Assembly (NCBI GenBank): GCA_031363055.1
Contig: JANLTP010000154.1
Span: forward strand, 10,567-74,566
Reading direction: 5' to 3'
Origin: JANLTP01 sp031363055
Lineage (GTDB): Bacteria; Pseudomonadota; Gammaproteobacteria; Burkholderiales; Burkholderiaceae_E
DNA length: 64,000 bases
Every line of letters begins with the position of its first letter. Within the stretch, counting starts at the first letter, position 1. The notes below the pieces were generated by a model. It made no database searches. It saw nothing but the letters and a program-made list of their open reading frames with translations, and was not told where the DNA came from. A program made the translations under genes and the position numbers. Positions 62,771 through 64,000 of the stretch are shown here, in pieces.

Positions 62771-62806
62771 GCTGCTTTCGCTGCTGCTTTCACTGCTGCT
62801 TTCATT
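62771..62806. repeat. 12-base tandem repeat, three copies
   Basis: GCTGCTTTCGCT-like units at 62771, 62783 and 62795, the last overlapping the stop codon of the MaoC-like gene on -. Confidence 0.8.
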
Positions 62807-63647
62807 GTTGTTTACTGGCCAGATGAATGATGGCTGTGTGACGGATTGTTGCCACCGTCTGTAACGACTCATCAAGCACCAGAATATCGAGCGTGATGAT
62901 TTCGTGTCCGCGTTTCTCGTCGAGCTTCTGTACCCGGGCACGCATGCTGAGCGCCTGTCCGGGTCTGGCACGCTGCCCGTGCTGCACTTTGCTGGCGGTG
63001 TGAACCCAGGGGCCGAGCGCGATATTGCCCATCAACACCCGATTGGCCTGGGCCAGAAACAGGGCAGGGTGGACTCGGGCCAGTGGCGCGCGATAACACT
63101 CGAGCGCATCGACCATATCTCGCGCAAAGGTGTCGGCAGCATCGTTGCGCGGCGTAACGAACTGCACGACTCCGAGCGGCTGTCCAATGCGAAATGAATT
63201 GATTGCTGGCCGCAGTCTTTTGTTGTCGTCCGGCAAGGCGATGGCTTCGAACGCGGCGGCCGTGGCCGGTCCGTCAATCACCTCCATCGGCTTCATGCTG
63301 GCGATGGCACTGGTACTGACGGTACCGTCGGGCTTCAGTAGTCGGATATTCAGTGACGCAGCGGCAGGGTCTGCGTCGATCGCAATGCGCTCGGCATCGT
63401 AAATCGGTTGCGCGAAACGCGCCGAAATCGACCCGGCATCAAGCCAGTCAATACCGAACTGGCGAACAGCCGCCTGCGTGCAATAGCCGTACAAGGCAAC
63501 GCCCGGCACCAGTGCGCCGCGAAAGCCGTACTGTGCCGCACCTTCGTCGCTGTGAATCTTGTTGGCGACTTGGGCGGCGTAGTTGTAAGCGGTCAGTTCA
63601 TCACGACGCTTGACCAAGTGCGAGGCTTTGTACGTTGGGTTGTTCAT
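62802..63647 (-). CDS. MaoC-like hotdog-fold acyl-CoA hydratase family protein
   Basis: 281 residues. The first hotdog half shows FRGALVPGVALYGYCTQAAV and the second half FLAQANRVLMGNIALGPWVH. The usual active-site Asp/His pair is not clearly seen, so activity is uncertain. ATG 63647 has AGGT about 8 bases upstream and is the likely start. Tandem 12-base repeats sit at its 3' end. Beyond its 5' side lies an IS200/IS605-type element end. Confidence 0.75.
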   Translation of the reverse strand: MNNPTYKASHLVKRRDELTAYNYAAQVANKIHSDEGAAQYGFRGALVPGVALYGYCTQAAVRQFGIDWLDAGSISARFAQPIYDAERIAIDADPAAASLNIRLLKPDGTVSTSAIASMKPMEVIDGPATAAAFEAIALPDDNKRLRPAINSFRIGQPLGVVQFVTPRNDAADTFARDMVDALECYRAPLARVHPALFLAQANRVLMGNIALGPWVHTASKVQHGQRARPGQALSMRARVQKLDEKRGHEIITLDILVLDESLQTVATIRHTAIIHLASKQQ

Positions 63648-63796
63648 CGAGACCTCGTGACGGCTGAGCCCGGATGGATCGTCGGACTCAGGATCGGGTT
63701 GCAAATCGTCGAGTTTATCCCGCCGAACAGAACTCGTAGTCAGCGGTGTAATAAACGCGCCGGAACTACCGACATTAAAAGCCAACTCGGTATTGT

Positions 63797-63845
63797 TATG
63801 GTTGACATCCTCCCCGCCCTAAACGATGGAGATTCCTACCGCTAA
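63797..63845 (-). mobile_element. Right end of an IS200/IS605-family (IS1341-type) element
   Basis: Read on -, the stretch has the GGCGGGGAGGATGTCAAC pattern that marks the right ends of tnpB-bearing elements. It overlaps the tnpB stop. The element end would sit near 63801-63803. The region also forms the 3' scaffold of the presumed omega/reRNA. Confidence 0.6.
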
Positions 63846-64000
63846 CGTCGCATGTCCGGGACGGAGAATGTTCAGAGCAGCATTGACATCACGATCATGT
63901 ACAGAACCGCAACCGCTACACGTCCATTCTCTTATTCCAAGCCCTGCGATACCTTTCGGCCGCGAGTCCGGCAACGCGCCGCAACCCGAACAGGTTTGGG
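63819..64000 (-). CDS. tnpB: TnpB/Fanzor-like RNA-guided nuclease, C-terminal part (cut by window edge)
   Basis: The last 59 codons are visible: a zinc ribbon (CSGCGALPDSRPKG, then WTCSGCGSVHDRDVNAALNI with CxxC twice), ending RPGHATLAVGISIV before TAG. The DRDVNAALNI segment holds the last RuvC aspartate. Such IS605-family genes encode an RNA-guided DNA nuclease that cuts the element's former site to preserve copies. Most of the gene lies outside the window. Confidence 0.82.
   Translation of the reverse strand, partial: QTCSGCGALPDSRPKGIAGLGIREWTCSGCGSVHDRDVNAALNILRPGHATLAVGISIV

Overview
The window looks like chromosomal DNA of a betaproteobacterium, most likely Burkholderiales. Three things point there: the gene order pilB-pilC-pilD-coaE-zapD-yacG beside a Nudix gene and a DUF815 ATPase, a DksA that has lost its zinc-binding cysteines, and many Bug-type (TctC-like) solute-binding proteins. 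No species is named, because nothing here fixes one.

Layout. 1-8.4 kb is conserved core: DUF815 and Nudix genes on +, the type IV pilus assembly genes with coaE, zapD and yacG on -, then a CNNM/CorC-type membrane protein. 8.5-18.3 kb holds crotonases, an acyl-CoA synthetase, an FAD oxidase divergent from an ornithine-cyclodeaminase-like gene, tRNA-Pro(CGG) in an unusual repeat field, ispB, a CaiB/BaiF CoA-transferase and a Bug protein. 18.3-26.8 kb has a TonB-dependent receptor (-) and a tight six-gene + operon: crotonase, metallo-beta-lactamase-fold hydrolase, methyltransferase, TauE-type permease, MDR reductase and acyl-CoA-dehydrogenase-like flavoprotein. 27.1-32.4 kb returns to core genes: a CobW-type GTPase, dksA, a double-STAS protein, hslV, hslU and a small basic protein.

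32.5-39.9 kb is an accessory, decaying segment. It holds a branched-chain ABC transporter whose binding-protein and first permease genes are broken and joined, remnants of two toxin-antitoxin pairs, a Bug-gene fragment, two IS91-like transposase fragments and an intact exported hydrolase between them. 39.9-56 kb is a catabolic mosaic: Bug proteins, a TauD/TfdA dioxygenase, CoA-transferases, isochorismatase-like and tannase-like hydrolases, an amidohydrolase, a HIBADH-like dehydrogenase and an AraC regulator. It also contains a MetE-like gene with an internal deletion and an in-frame chimera of a Bug signal peptide with a short-chain dehydrogenase. 56-64 kb carries VOC and SRPBCC proteins, an Hsp20 gene with a candidate heat promoter and RNA thermometer, a broken transglutaminase-like gene, a thiolase, a metallophosphoesterase, a polysaccharide deacetylase, a MaoC-like protein, and at the right edge the 3' end of an IS200/IS605-type tnpB with its element end.

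The main theme is uptake and CoA-dependent breakdown of carboxylic or aromatic acids, laid over core genes and eroded by small internal deletions. At least five loci show lost internal segments with frame changes or chimeric joins. The most unusual signals are the tRNA-Pro acceptor end repeated and inverted around the tRNA, the Bug-SDR chimera, the tight six-gene operon, the Hsp20 leader and the TnpB element end.
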